A DNA stretch of 36,942 nt, from positions 1 to 36,942 of IMG/VR virus record IMGVR_UViG_3300032249_000468, one strand, 5' to 3'. The position numbers and the translations under genes were made by a program. The stretch is from a virus. Numbering within the stretch: position 1 is the first letter of the stretch; each line of letters opens with the position of its first letter. The notes beneath the pieces are model-generated. The model was given only the letters and a program-made list of their open reading frames with translations. It made no database searches and was not told the origin of the DNA. Below are positions 17,500 to 24,193 of the stretch, one piece after another.

Positions 17500-17685
17500 A
17501 TGGATAGAATGGCGAGACTAAGAGCGGTTGTAAGCGGAGAGGCTACACCCGTGGTTGAGTCACGCCCTAAATCCGAAAAGATGATGGCTCTTGATAAAAT
17601 GGGAAAGAGCCTACTAACTACTACTGATGTCTACAAGCAGCGTCATCGCGCTAACAAAGCAAGGAGAATGTCTTATGACTCCTAA
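17500..17685 (+). CDS. Small basic protein, 61 residues
   Basis: Starts one base after the previous stop and overlaps the following ATG at 17675. The product is basic (MDRMARLRAVVSGEATP then a Lys/Arg-rich end finishing RRMSYDS). Its last codons hold GTCTTATGAC, so the repeated hexamer CTTATG also occurs at a gene boundary here, providing the ATG of the next gene. Function is unknown. A small structural or DNA-binding protein packed with the virion is possible. Confidence 0.55.
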   Translation: MDRMARLRAVVSGEATPVVESRPKSEKMMALDKMGKSLLTTTDVYKQRHRANKARRMSYDS

Positions 17686-17965
17686 TCGTAAGAATGCTCT
17701 TCTCCGCATGGCTGGTGTTTCTGGCTATAATCAGCCTAAGCGCACACCGTCACACCCAACTAAGTCTCATGTCGTCGTTGCTAAAGAAGGCGATAGAGTA
17801 AAGACAATCAGGTTCGGACAGCAGGGTGTTTCCGGCTCACCCCGCAAAGAGGGGGAGTCCGATTCCTACCGCAAACGCCGTGAATCGTTCAAGGCCCGCC
17901 ATGCGTCTAACATCGCAAAGGGTAAGATGAGCGCTGCCTACTGGGCAGATAAGGTCAAGTGGTAA
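17675..17965 (+). CDS. Small basic RFG/RARH-motif protein (DUF5872-like)
   Basis: 96 residues from the ATG in AAGGAGAATGTCTTATG; an upstream in-frame start adds 16 residues overlapping the previous gene and is less likely. The words VKTIRFGQQG, then RRESFKARHASNI and AAYWADKVKW follow a pattern I associate with a small family (DUF5872-like). In it, a K.RFG strand is followed by R.SF.ARH and a terminal W-K-W segment. Members occur next to phage and viral structural genes. Role unknown. Homology is judged by eye. Confidence 0.55.
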   Translation: MTPNRKNALLRMAGVSGYNQPKRTPSHPTKSHVVVAKEGDRVKTIRFGQQGVSGSPRKEGESDSYRKRRESFKARHASNIAKGKMSAAYWADKVKW

Positions 17966-17966
17966 C

Positions 17967-19307
17967 ATGGACATTGACCTAAATCCTTTTGATGGCAACG
18001 GAGTAAATGTCCCGGTACAGGAAGCCGTTGTCGGTGCACTGGCCCTTGCCGCTATGGCAAAGGGAGGACCGGCTGCCGCCCGTGCAGTCCAGGGACTGGC
18101 TAAGACCGGTGGCAAGGTTTACGGGGTACCTCTTACTACACTGGTAAAGACTCCTGTTCAATCTATCCGGACATACGGTCCTGAAAGTATTGGGTATAAG
18201 ACACAAAATGTTGACATCCTCGACCAGGTCACTGCTACTAAAGACCTGCAGCGTCGCATTCCTACGCAACTACTGGAAGAGGGCTGGGTTCAGCGTAAGG
18301 ACGCTGTAATCCCCGGCACAAACCTTGCGGATAATCTACCGGACGAAGTCTGGACTAAGATAAACCCAATTACCGGTATCTTCGAGGAGAGCCGTAAGGC
18401 AAGCGAGTTTGCTAACCTGTACCCAGAACTTGTCTTACTGCAGAAGAATGCAAAAGGTTCTAAACTACCAGCGCAGGCTATGCGTGATGCATTGAACTTT
18501 ATTGGTGGGCGCCAGTTGCGTCTTACAAATCAAAAGGGTCTTCCTTATGGTGGCAAGTTGCGTGATTATACTGAAGAGGACTTGCCTGCTCTTAGCAATC
18601 AGATGCAGAATGCCTTTGTGAATAACACAACAAGAGCCGCCATGCGATACTTAGCAGACTATCGTAAGACATTAGGCGGTGCTTTTGACACACAAGCCGA
18701 CGAGGCTTTCGCGGACTCTATGCGATTCTTTGCAGGTCAACGCCCTAAGGTAGTAGACGACATTGTCCAACTTGCTACCGCCAATGGTATCACCGACCCT
18801 AATGACATAAGTCTTATGCTTACTGCTTATTCAAGAATGAGCGGCGGAACAAATGCTGCTGGCGCCTTGAGCCGTCTGAAGAAAGCAGTCAAACTAAACC
18901 AGCAAGGGCTGAGCCTACCGGAATCACTCCAGTCAGTGGCCGGTCGCTTCGCTGGTAAACTGGAAGAGAACAAGGTTATCAACCAGGGTATCGATGCTTT
19001 GAATTTCGGTGGCGGAGGTGGCGCTAAGACGGCACGCCTCGAGGCTATTCTCAACGACCTTTACGGTACTGGTGGTAAGGACACTATTGTGCTTGACACT
19101 AATGACATCAAGCGAGCGCTGAACATACAGGGAACAGCCTCCGATACTATTCCTGACTACTTATTCAAGGAGCAGGCGTTCTATAACTTACTCAACGACT
19201 TGGCTGAAAGCCGCATGAACAGCGGCCTCATCAAGAATGTCCTCGGTGAGTACGGTGATGGTAAGGTATCAGCAATCCAATCAATGCTAAGAGCAAGAGG
19301 TGCATAA
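17967..19307 (+). CDS. Hypothetical virion-associated protein, 446 residues
   Basis: Follows the previous stop by one base. Residues about 18-45 are hydrophobic and Ala/Gly-rich (VVGALALAAMAKGGPAAARA); the rest is mostly helical, with many Leu, Arg, Asn and Gln. I do not recognise a family. The Ala-rich N-terminus followed by soluble helices recalls the internal virion proteins at 6.6-8.6 kb, so a second set of ejected or host-modifying proteins is possible. It overlaps the next start at TAATG. Confidence 0.5.
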   Translation: MDIDLNPFDGNGVNVPVQEAVVGALALAAMAKGGPAAARAVQGLAKTGGKVYGVPLTTLVKTPVQSIRTYGPESIGYKTQNVDILDQVTATKDLQRRIPTQLLEEGWVQRKDAVIPGTNLADNLPDEVWTKINPITGIFEESRKASEFANLYPELVLLQKNAKGSKLPAQAMRDALNFIGGRQLRLTNQKGLPYGGKLRDYTEEDLPALSNQMQNAFVNNTTRAAMRYLADYRKTLGGAFDTQADEAFADSMRFFAGQRPKVVDDIVQLATANGITDPNDISLMLTAYSRMSGGTNAAGALSRLKKAVKLNQQGLSLPESLQSVAGRFAGKLEENKVINQGIDALNFGGGGGAKTARLEAILNDLYGTGGKDTIVLDTNDIKRALNIQGTASDTIPDYLFKEQAFYNLLNDLAESRMNSGLIKNVLGEYGDGKVSAIQSMLRARGA

Positions 19308-19939
19308 TGAATAAAGCAACAGGTTTCATAAACCTATTCAAGCAACTGGCTAAGGGCGCTGAGTCAGTGTCTAAGTCAAAGGCTACTAAACTCAATCCTA
19401 TCAGCGAGGACGAGGCACGACTTGCCGTGCTCTCCCGCATTGGTGAGGGTGCTGGCCGTATACGCGCCGGTGAGGGATTTACTATTGACCCACGGACAGG
19501 TAACTTTGTTGACTTAGGTACGCAGCGTGGATTCATGATGAGCCCTATCACTAACGATAAGGCAGTACAAATTCCGTGGAGCCCTAACATTACCGCTGAT
19601 GACATTATGAATGCTATCCCACAACAGTACTGGCCACGCCTACAACAGGGTGGCTACCTCGGCTCTTGGGTAGACGATGGCAAAGTCTACATTGACCCTG
19701 CTGAACGCTACCTGACTAAACTTGCTTCTCTACGAGCCGGTATGAAGTCCGGACAAATCTCTGGTGCGGACCTGAAAACTCCAATGCCTACTAACTGGGA
19801 AACACAACCAAGCCCGTTCTATGATGTAACTAAGGAAGCATACGACGAGTTACTTCGTAAGCGTGCCATTCAGGCTATGACTGGTCTTGGTGGCGCTGGT
19901 GTAGTAGGCGGCACCGCCGCCGTCCTGTCTCAAGACTAA
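19307..19939 (+). CDS. Hypothetical protein with C-terminal hydrophobic segment
   Basis: 210 residues, last gene of the rightward block, coupled to the previous gene by TAATG. The middle has a fold-like alternation with Trp and Gly (VQIPWSPNITADDIMNAIPQ, then a Trp-Val-Asp strand pair). The final 20 residues (TGLGGAGVVGGTAAVLSQD) form a Gly/Ala/Val segment that could enter a membrane. No family recognised. A bidirectional hairpin region follows. Confidence 0.5.
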   Translation: MNKATGFINLFKQLAKGAESVSKSKATKLNPISEDEARLAVLSRIGEGAGRIRAGEGFTIDPRTGNFVDLGTQRGFMMSPITNDKAVQIPWSPNITADDIMNAIPQQYWPRLQQGGYLGSWVDDGKVYIDPAERYLTKLASLRAGMKSGQISGADLKTPMPTNWETQPSPFYDVTKEAYDELLRKRAIQAMTGLGGAGVVGGTAAVLSQD

Positions 19940-19943
19940 AAGC

Positions 19944-19968
19944 AAAAAACCCCACCGGTAATCCGGTG
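19944..19968 (-). terminator. Intrinsic terminator of the leftward operon
   Basis: Read on the minus strand, stem CACCGG / CCGGTG (19963-19968 and 19953-19958) closes a 4-base loop and is followed by GGG and six T residues (19949-19944). This is a standard rho-independent terminator ending leftward transcription where it meets the late genes. A weaker rightward inverted repeat (TTCGGG at 19978-19983, CCCGAA at 20000-20005, then TTGGTTTT) could stop the late transcript. Confidence 0.75.
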
Positions 19969-20012
19969 AGGCTTCGCTTCGGGTCGGTTCTGGTACTCTC
20001 CCGAAATTGGTT

Positions 20013-20366
20013 TTACAGGTGGCCGATTCCAGCCAACAGGTTGTTCACAATCACTGCTGTGTAAAGACAGATTACGAATCCTGCTGCTGCTGGGCGCTTC
20101 CAGAATACCCAAATAAGGAATGCGGAAGCAGCCGCCTTGAGACCAAAGAATGCATTGTAGCCCTGCTCTTCAATGAACTTAGCCATGACACCGTTGGACT
20201 CGGTTGCGCCAAGACCCAGACCAAGAACGGTCGAGAGTGCGTCACCGGCCTGTGTAAAGAAAATAGCAATCGATAACCAGATGGCAGTAGCCGTGCTGGT
20301 GTTCTTGTCTCGTACTGGGCGTAGTGTAAAGAATGAGCGAATGGCGCTCTTGATGGTAGTTGACAT
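20013..20366 (-). CDS. Small membrane protein (DUF5658-like), possible holin
   Basis: 117 residues with a good GAGGAGG. Three hydrophobic segments are visible: about 26-52 (with QAGDALSTVLGLGLGATE), 73-89 and 92-115. The word GDALST.LGLGLGATESN and later FGLKAAAS resemble membrane proteins of the DUF5658 type, which have an N-terminal (A)DALTT..GL..G..E.NP motif. It is the last gene before the leftward terminator. The size and three segments also fit a holin, but it is far from the endolysin gene. Confidence 0.6.
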   Translation of the reverse strand: MSTTIKSAIRSFFTLRPVRDKNTSTATAIWLSIAIFFTQAGDALSTVLGLGLGATESNGVMAKFIEEQGYNAFFGLKAAASAFLIWVFWKRPAAAGFVICLYTAVIVNNLLAGIGHL

Positions 20367-20426
20367 GTTTCCTCCTCGGACTTGTTGTGTCTACAAATAC
20401 TATTGGGGCCACCCCGGTATGCCAAA

Positions 20427-20460
20427 CCCCGCCCTGTATACGAAGGAATACTGGACGGGG
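20427..20460 (-). other. Imperfect long hairpin in the 20367-20491 gap
   Basis: On the minus strand CCCCG..CC.GTAT pairs with ATAC..GG.CGGGG, a stem of about 12 pairs with one mismatch, followed by TTTGG. A second stem, CCGGGA/TCCCGG, encloses the stop codon of the 20492 gene. Together they may attenuate transcription into the membrane-protein gene. The rest of the 125-base gap shows only the ribosome-binding site. Confidence 0.45.
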
Positions 20461-20491
20461 CTGGCTACCCGAGGAGGCGGGTCAACCGGGA

Positions 20492-20785
20492 TTACTTCCC
20501 GGAAGCCTTCTTCTTGGCCGGAGCCTTCTTGGCGACGGCTGCGGTCTTCTTCCCAACCTTCTTGGTTAGGGAATCAACCTTGCGCTGAAGTTCGATGTTC
20601 TTCGAAAGCAGGTCATTTGCTTGTTCAATAAGACTGTTGCGAAGTTGTGAGTAGTCCTTCTCGGTCTGGCCGATAAGCGAGCGCCAGAGATTAGAGAAGT
20701 AGACCTGCACAGCAAATAGTGTGCGCTTGGCAGCGATGCGTACATCGAGCAAAAAGGTCTTGATAATGTCTGTTAGGTTATTCAT
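20492..20785 (-). CDS. Coiled-coil protein with Lys/Ala-rich histone-like tail
   Basis: 97 residues, GAGGAGG upstream, overlapping the preceding gene by 8 bases. Residues about 1-40 are helical with aromatic residues (VQVYFSNLWRSLIGQ). Residues 43-76 form heptads (LRNSLIEQANDLLSKNIELQ). The last 20 residues are a KKAPAKKKA-type tail like histone H1 or actinobacterial nucleoid proteins. It could bind DNA or anionic surfaces as an oligomer. A virion or nucleoid-binding role is inference; no family match is claimed. Confidence 0.6.
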   Translation of the reverse strand: MNNLTDIIKTFLLDVRIAAKRTLFAVQVYFSNLWRSLIGQTEKDYSQLRNSLIEQANDLLSKNIELQRKVDSLTKKVGKKTAAVAKKAPAKKKASGK

Positions 20786-21179
20786 TGGTATCCTCCTCAG
20801 GGGATTGGTCGGTTTCTTCTGAGAGGTCTTCGTTCAACTCAACGGTTCCGTGGAGCATCTCTTCGGCCTTCTCTGACGCACCTGCAAGATACATCTGAAG
20901 AGCAATCTCAAAGCGGGCTGTAACTTCTGCCGCATACTTTGCTGTCTTCTTCTTGCTCTTACTATCGGTGCGACCAGCCATACCCAAAACCTTTTCGGCC
21001 ACGGCTGGAATAATCTCTCGCGCATTCTCGACTGCAAGTTCAAGGCAGTTCTGTAGAATCACGAGGCTTGCGTCCATCTCGTAGATGGTTTGTAGTACTT
21101 CCTTAGCCTTCTCATTGGGAATGTCTTTACCTTCCTCAACTGACTTGGCTATCTCAGCAAACTCTTCTGGGTTTATCAT
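20778..21179 (-). CDS. Acidic helical hypothetical protein
   Basis: 133 residues behind GAGGAGG. The body is helical with regular Ala/Glu/Leu spacing (AREIIPAVAEKVLG, then FEIALQMYLAGASEKAEEML). The last 20 residues are strongly acidic (LSEETDQSPEEDTNE). It is translationally linked to both neighbours by short overlaps. The acidic protein next to the Lys-rich coiled-coil gene suggests they may interact, by charge alone. Function unknown; no family recognised. Confidence 0.5.
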   Translation of the reverse strand: MINPEEFAEIAKSVEEGKDIPNEKAKEVLQTIYEMDASLVILQNCLELAVENAREIIPAVAEKVLGMAGRTDSKSKKKTAKYAAEVTARFEIALQMYLAGASEKAEEMLHGTVELNEDLSEETDQSPEEDTNE

Positions 21180-21259
21180 TCGTCCTCCTCTGTCTTATTG
21201 CAGCCACAATCGCATCCTGGGATAGGGCTTCTTTCGGCGATTACACATTCATTGCACAT
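21176..21259 (-). CDS. 27-residue cysteine-rich mini-protein
   Basis: Starts at an ATG 6 bases after GAGGAGC and overlaps the next gene start at 21179. Cysteines at 2, 5, 17, 19 form two pairs (CNEC, CDCGC) plus C17-C21 geometry suitable for one zinc or a redox pair. The product is acidic at the end. The longer in-frame reading upstream has no ribosome-binding site and lies within the neighbour, so I chose the short form. Role unknown. Confidence 0.5.
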   Translation of the reverse strand: MCNECVIAERSPIPGCDCGCNKTEEDE

Positions 21260-21260
21260 G

Positions 21261-21689
21261 TTATTGCTCCTCGGTCTTGGTAGGGATTGTGCCAGTCTTA
21301 TCTCCCACAGCATACACTGTGTGCTCCTGTGACTGGGCATTGCAGACAAGAGACTCGAAGTCATCCCACGATAGGATAACCACGACCCGCTCACCCTCGA
21401 CGGGCTGACGGTTCTTCATGCCAGGAACACGCACCAGGCGCTTCCAGACAACGGCGACCGGAGTGTCGCCACCAGCCTTCTTCCGGGCTTTACCCAGAGT
21501 CTGCTGGACATTTAGGGTCTGTCGGGCCTTGCCCTCCAGTACCCAGCGGCGGCCGGAGATGAAGGCTTCAACATCGCCCTCATCATCCGAACCACCTTCG
21601 GCCAGTCTCCTGGCATTCAGACCTAAGGCCTGTAGCGCTTTCACTATCCAAGACTCATGACTTGTTCCCTGTTGCTTTTGCTTGCTCAC
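21261..21689 (-). CDS. Hjc-like PD-(D/E)XK nuclease (probable Holliday junction resolvase)
   Basis: 142 residues from a GTG placed 7 bases after GGAG; a TTG further upstream lacks a site. E12 in GTSHESWIV, D39 in DEGDV, then E52 and K54 in WVLEGKA give the E...D...ExK core of archaeal-type Holliday junction resolvases and related nucleases. It would cut branched recombination or replication DNA before packaging. It lies next to the HNH gene (overlap of about 35 bases) in a nuclease cluster. The closest family is judged by motif only. Confidence 0.65.
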   Translation of the reverse strand: MSKQKQQGTSHESWIVKALQALGLNARRLAEGGSDDEGDVEAFISGRRWVLEGKARQTLNVQQTLGKARKKAGGDTPVAVVWKRLVRVPGMKNRQPVEGERVVVILSWDDFESLVCNAQSQEHTVYAVGDKTGTIPTKTEEQ

Positions 21690-22050
21690 AGTTACACTCC
21701 TCCATCTTCTTTTCAAGTTCTGCGATTCGTTTTTCGTATGACTTACGCTCCATCATTTCTGCTGTGTTCTCTTGAGGCGTTACTGCCTGCAAGTGTTTCA
21801 CATTTACGCAGTTGCGATTAGCGCATGTGTGGTGGATTACGCTACCCTCTGGGATTGGTCCGTTGTGGATTTCCCATGCAAGGCGGTGGGCCCGCACTTT
21901 CTGACCCTTCCAACGAGTGACCCCGTATCCGCCGTCCGACGCGGCCTGCCAGAGCAGACATCCCGTCTTTGTATCTTTCTCAGAGTAATGGCGCAACTTT
22001 TGCCGCGCCGTGCCTTTGAAGTTGGGTTCTTTTGGTGCATCAGTCATCAT
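21655..22050 (-). CDS. HNH endonuclease
   Basis: 131 residues. Residues 54-98 show the HNH_3-type pattern: AHRLAWEIHNGPIPEG, then VIHHTCANRNCVNVKHL and ENTAE, with H73-H74 as active-site pair and C76/C81 as likely zinc ligands. The C-terminus is a coiled coil with CNC. Such HNH proteins are either homing endonucleases or packaging-associated nickases. There is no intron or intein sign around it, and its fit inside an overlapping gene series argues that it is part of the phage operon. Start has GAGGAAG upstream. Confidence 0.8.
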   Translation of the reverse strand: MMTDAPKEPNFKGTARQKLRHYSEKDTKTGCLLWQAASDGGYGVTRWKGQKVRAHRLAWEIHNGPIPEGSVIHHTCANRNCVNVKHLQAVTPQENTAEMMERKSYEKRIAELEKKMEECNCEQAKATGNKS

Positions 22051-22441
22051 CTTCCTCGTCGTCTTTTGAACCTAAGTGCCAAGCAGCCTGCTTATCAGGG
22101 TCTCCGCTTGGGCCATGAACCCATGCTGACTTTGCGTTCACGACGAATCGCGTAAAGTCTGGGTTGTCTCGGAAGACTATTCGTAACCATGTTGCCATAG
22201 TACGAATAATGGTTTCTTCATTTAGGTCTGGTATGTGGTCAAGCCCGGCTTCGCTCCAGATTGCGTGCATCACTTCGTGAAGCATAGTATCTGAGGCTTG
22301 CTGGTGCTTCATGTTTGGCGTAAGATAGATACGCTGGTGGTCATAGATACACACACCGTACTGCCCTTTATCCTTAGGATTGAGCAGGTGTACTGTGTAG
22401 TCTACCGCGCCTACCTTTATTTTCTTTGGCATGTTACTCAC
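22040..22441 (-). CDS. HExxH metallopeptidase-like protein
   Basis: 133 residues with GTG start 5 bases after GGAG (an ATG 9 bases in is the alternative). HEVMHAIW at 55-62 is a zinc peptidase motif, preceded by a strand ending in IYLTPN and a helix, as in ImmA/IrrE or WLM/SprT-like folds. A third ligand is not certain. In phages such proteins may process a repressor or a host factor. It overlaps the sigma-like gene by 8 bases, so the pair is co-expressed. The C-terminus is acidic (DDEEDDD). Confidence 0.65.
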   Translation of the reverse strand: MSNMPKKIKVGAVDYTVHLLNPKDKGQYGVCIYDHQRIYLTPNMKHQQASDTMLHEVMHAIWSEAGLDHIPDLNEETIIRTMATWLRIVFRDNPDFTRFVVNAKSAWVHGPSGDPDKQAAWHLGSKDDEEDDD

Positions 22442-22886
22442 GGTCGCTCCTTATGGTTGATAGGTCATTCAGAATCTTGAATACCTTCTCAGGTGAAGTT
22501 ACCTTCGGCGTATCAACTACACCATCAGGCAGCATTCCGTTGATTAGGCTGGCTAACCAAACGGTATCTGTGAGCCGCTTACGGAGAAGGTCTACACCTT
22601 TATCCGCACGGGCCTTGATTGTCTTATGGTCAACTCCGATAGTACGGGCCGCTGACCGGTAAGAGATACCGGCTAAATAGACGAGGCGTACCGCCTCCTC
22701 CAGATGCTCCGGTAGTTCATCCAGAATACGGTCGAGCACGATTGCGAGAGTTGTCTGTCCAGACTCGTCTACAAAGTACTCATCGTATACCGCTAACTTT
22801 GACAGGATGGGGCCAATAGCCTCTACATCCTGTGGGTCGAATAACCAGTGGCGGTCAGAGCCACCGGTCTGTGCGTATGTCGTCAT
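22434..22886 (-). CDS. Sigma-70 region-4-like HTH protein
   Basis: 150 residues. Residues 58-105 follow the sigma region 4 pattern: LPEHLEEAVRLVYLAGISY, then a helix-turn-helix RSAARTIGVDHKTIKARADK and a second Leu-rich helix. Region 2, which melts DNA, is not evident in the first 50 residues, so it may act as a co-activator or a truncated sigma that appropriates the host polymerase. T4-like and other phages switch late transcription this way (general knowledge). It is a natural candidate for recognising the late element at 977, 6577, 13401 and elsewhere (inference). Confidence 0.65.
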   Translation of the reverse strand: MTTYAQTGGSDRHWLFDPQDVEAIGPILSKLAVYDEYFVDESGQTTLAIVLDRILDELPEHLEEAVRLVYLAGISYRSAARTIGVDHKTIKARADKGVDLLRKRLTDTVWLASLINGMLPDGVVDTPKVTSPEKVFKILNDLSTIRSDRE

Positions 22887-22888
22887 GT

Positions 22889-23038
22889 CTACTCCTCACA
22901 GTTACACTGTTGCTGCTCGAGTTCCCTAACATAAGCCAGTAACTCTAACATACCACAGTGCTTCATGGTTGCAACCCATGCATTCCCGTACTGTCCAGCA
23001 GCCCGGTCAATGTACAGTTCAATCTCCGGACGGGGCAT
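22889..23038 (-). CDS. Small 49-residue protein with C-terminal CxC
   Basis: Overlaps the preceding gene end by 20 bases and ends 2 bases before the sigma-like start. GAGG lies 11 bases upstream. The body is helical (IELYIDRAAGQYGNAWVATM, then LELLAYVRELEQQQ) and ends CNCEE, the same C-x-C style as the HNH protein tail. Unknown role, possibly a partner of the sigma-like protein because of tight linkage. Confidence 0.6.
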   Translation of the reverse strand: MPRPEIELYIDRAAGQYGNAWVATMKHCGMLELLAYVRELEQQQCNCEE

Positions 23039-23408
23039 ACTTGAATTTCCTCAAGATGTGCTCAGGTCGAATAAGAAAACCGCGTGATGGATTAGGTTCA
23101 ATCTTGCAGTCTACCGGTGTACCCTCGGCCTCCACTACTATGCGTAGGTCTTCGGTTGGTAGAATAACGATAAGGCCATTGAGCACGAATGCCCAGTAGT
23201 CGGCCTTTGTTACTGACAATCCGGATGGTTCCCAGGATTGTGATGTCTGGTAAAAGCACTCGGTCTCCACATAAAGGTTACCGGTGTCCTTCCAGCGCAG
23301 GTCGGTCTTTACCTCGATAGTGCCGGATAGCAGGGTCTCAGACACAAGGTCTTCGCCCTCCTTACCCTTGCTAAAGTCAAGGTCGAAGTCGCTGAACTTG
23401 GTCATCAT
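23019..23408 (-). CDS. PD-(D/E)XK nuclease-like protein
   Basis: 129 residues, start in a TAATG overlap. The sequence GKEGEDLVSETL, then GTIEVKTDLRWKDTGNLYVE is the usual order of phage restriction-fold proteins: an acidic helix residue (E20 region), E32 and K34 in the IEVK strand, and E48 at the end of the TGNLYVE strand. This family is seen in many actinophages and marine phages as a small nuclease of unknown target. The conserved aromatic DYWAF in the centre is also usual. Active or not cannot be told from sequence alone. Confidence 0.6.
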   Translation of the reverse strand: MMTKFSDFDLDFSKGKEGEDLVSETLLSGTIEVKTDLRWKDTGNLYVETECFYQTSQSWEPSGLSVTKADYWAFVLNGLIVILPTEDLRIVVEAEGTPVDCKIEPNPSRGFLIRPEHILRKFKYAPSGD

Positions 23409-23611
23409 TAGTCGTAGTACCCCTGTCGTGACTTATTCACAACTGTCTCGTCATAAGTCCCACTTGAATAAGCAGTAACAAATGCAGAGCGAAGTTCGTT
23501 GCGTTGATTGGTCATTGTAGTTAGTTGTCCAATGAGGTTGTTTACCAGGGCGGTAAGTTCCACATTGTCAACAACTTCTGGGCGGTTGATTAGGATGTCA
23601 ATCTCGTTCAT
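23408..23611 (-). CDS. Hypothetical 67-residue protein
   Basis: Start behind the preceding gene end, overlapping it by 14 bases. Residues 15-45 form one amphipathic helix (VELTALVNNLIGQLTTMTNQ), then a Thr/Tyr-rich tail including GTYDETVV. No family recognised. It is in the same reading order as the surrounding small genes and is probably co-translated with them. Confidence 0.5.
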   Translation of the reverse strand: MNEIDILINRPEVVDNVELTALVNNLIGQLTTMTNQRNELRSAFVTAYSSGTYDETVVNKSRQGYYD

Positions 23612-23753
23612 TATTCAGGCCTCCAAAGGACTCGGTTAGTTTTTCTACTGCGAACTGCAGACTATGCAGGTCACCCTGCCAGCCATCATTGATGAAGACA
23701 TTGGCCATTTCCAACTCTTCTTGAGTGAATCCAAACCAGTGTGTCTTAGTCAC
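23598..23753 (-). CDS. Hypothetical 51-residue protein
   Basis: I choose the GTG at 23753 because the longer reading would run deep into the preceding gene; the chosen start overlaps it by 8 bases with GGTGGG upstream. The product (VTKTHWFGFTQEELEMANVF, then DGWQGDLHSLQFAVEKL) is acidic and helical with several aromatic residues. Role unknown. Confidence 0.45.
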   Translation of the reverse strand: MTKTHWFGFTQEELEMANVFINDGWQGDLHSLQFAVEKLTESFGGLNNERD

Positions 23754-24069
23754 AGTAGATACACCCACCATCGCAGATACAAGGTACTGTTGTGGCGGTC
23801 TTCTGTGTTGCATCATAAGTCAGAAGATAACCTATAGCATCGACAAGGTTGTCGCGCTTGGGAAGATTTAGTTCCCGGGCTATCTTCAACTGCACCATGC
23901 ACAGAGCAACCTGTTGTGGTGTTACTTCTATGCCTAAGATAGGAGACCAGAGTTTAGCGGTGTCGAGAAAGTTATCATACGGATGTCCGTACGACGACTG
24001 CCTATCCCCGCTTACGAGTTCTGCTGCCTCTTCGGCTATGGTAGGGTCGATTGGTTTACGCTGCATCAT
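23746..24069 (-). CDS. DUF6378-like phage protein
   Basis: 107 residues with GGAGG upstream. The phrases EAAELVSGDRQSSYGHPYDN, then LDTAKLWSPILG and KIARELNLPKRDNLVDAIGY match the small phage family labelled DUF6378 in my recollection: an A..LV.GDR...YG...N.....W opening and a K..R....... D...D..GY ending. Its function is unknown. This copy has an added cysteine-rich tail, CICDGGCIYC, that may bind zinc. Confidence 0.65.
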   Translation of the reverse strand: MMQRKPIDPTIAEEAAELVSGDRQSSYGHPYDNFLDTAKLWSPILGIEVTPQQVALCMVQLKIARELNLPKRDNLVDAIGYLLTYDATQKTATTVPCICDGGCIYCD

Positions 24070-24193
24070 TATCCTCCTGTTTCTTGTGTTTGATTTTGCG
24101 TGTGTACTTACGCTTACTGGCTACTGGACTGGCCGCATTGCTGCGACGCAGTTCCAGTAACCGGCGTAACTCTTCTCGTGACTTCTTGAGCAT
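24056..24193 (-). CDS. Small 45-residue basic protein
   Basis: Starts in a TAATG overlap with the ATPase stop and overlaps the next gene by 14 bases. The product is strongly basic with a helical first half (MLKKSREELRRLLELRRS) and a Lys/Arg-rich second half. It could bind nucleic acid as a cofactor of the ATPase gene just upstream. Function unknown. Confidence 0.55.
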   Translation of the reverse strand: MLKKSREELRRLLELRRSNAASPVASKRKYTRKIKHKKQEDNDAA

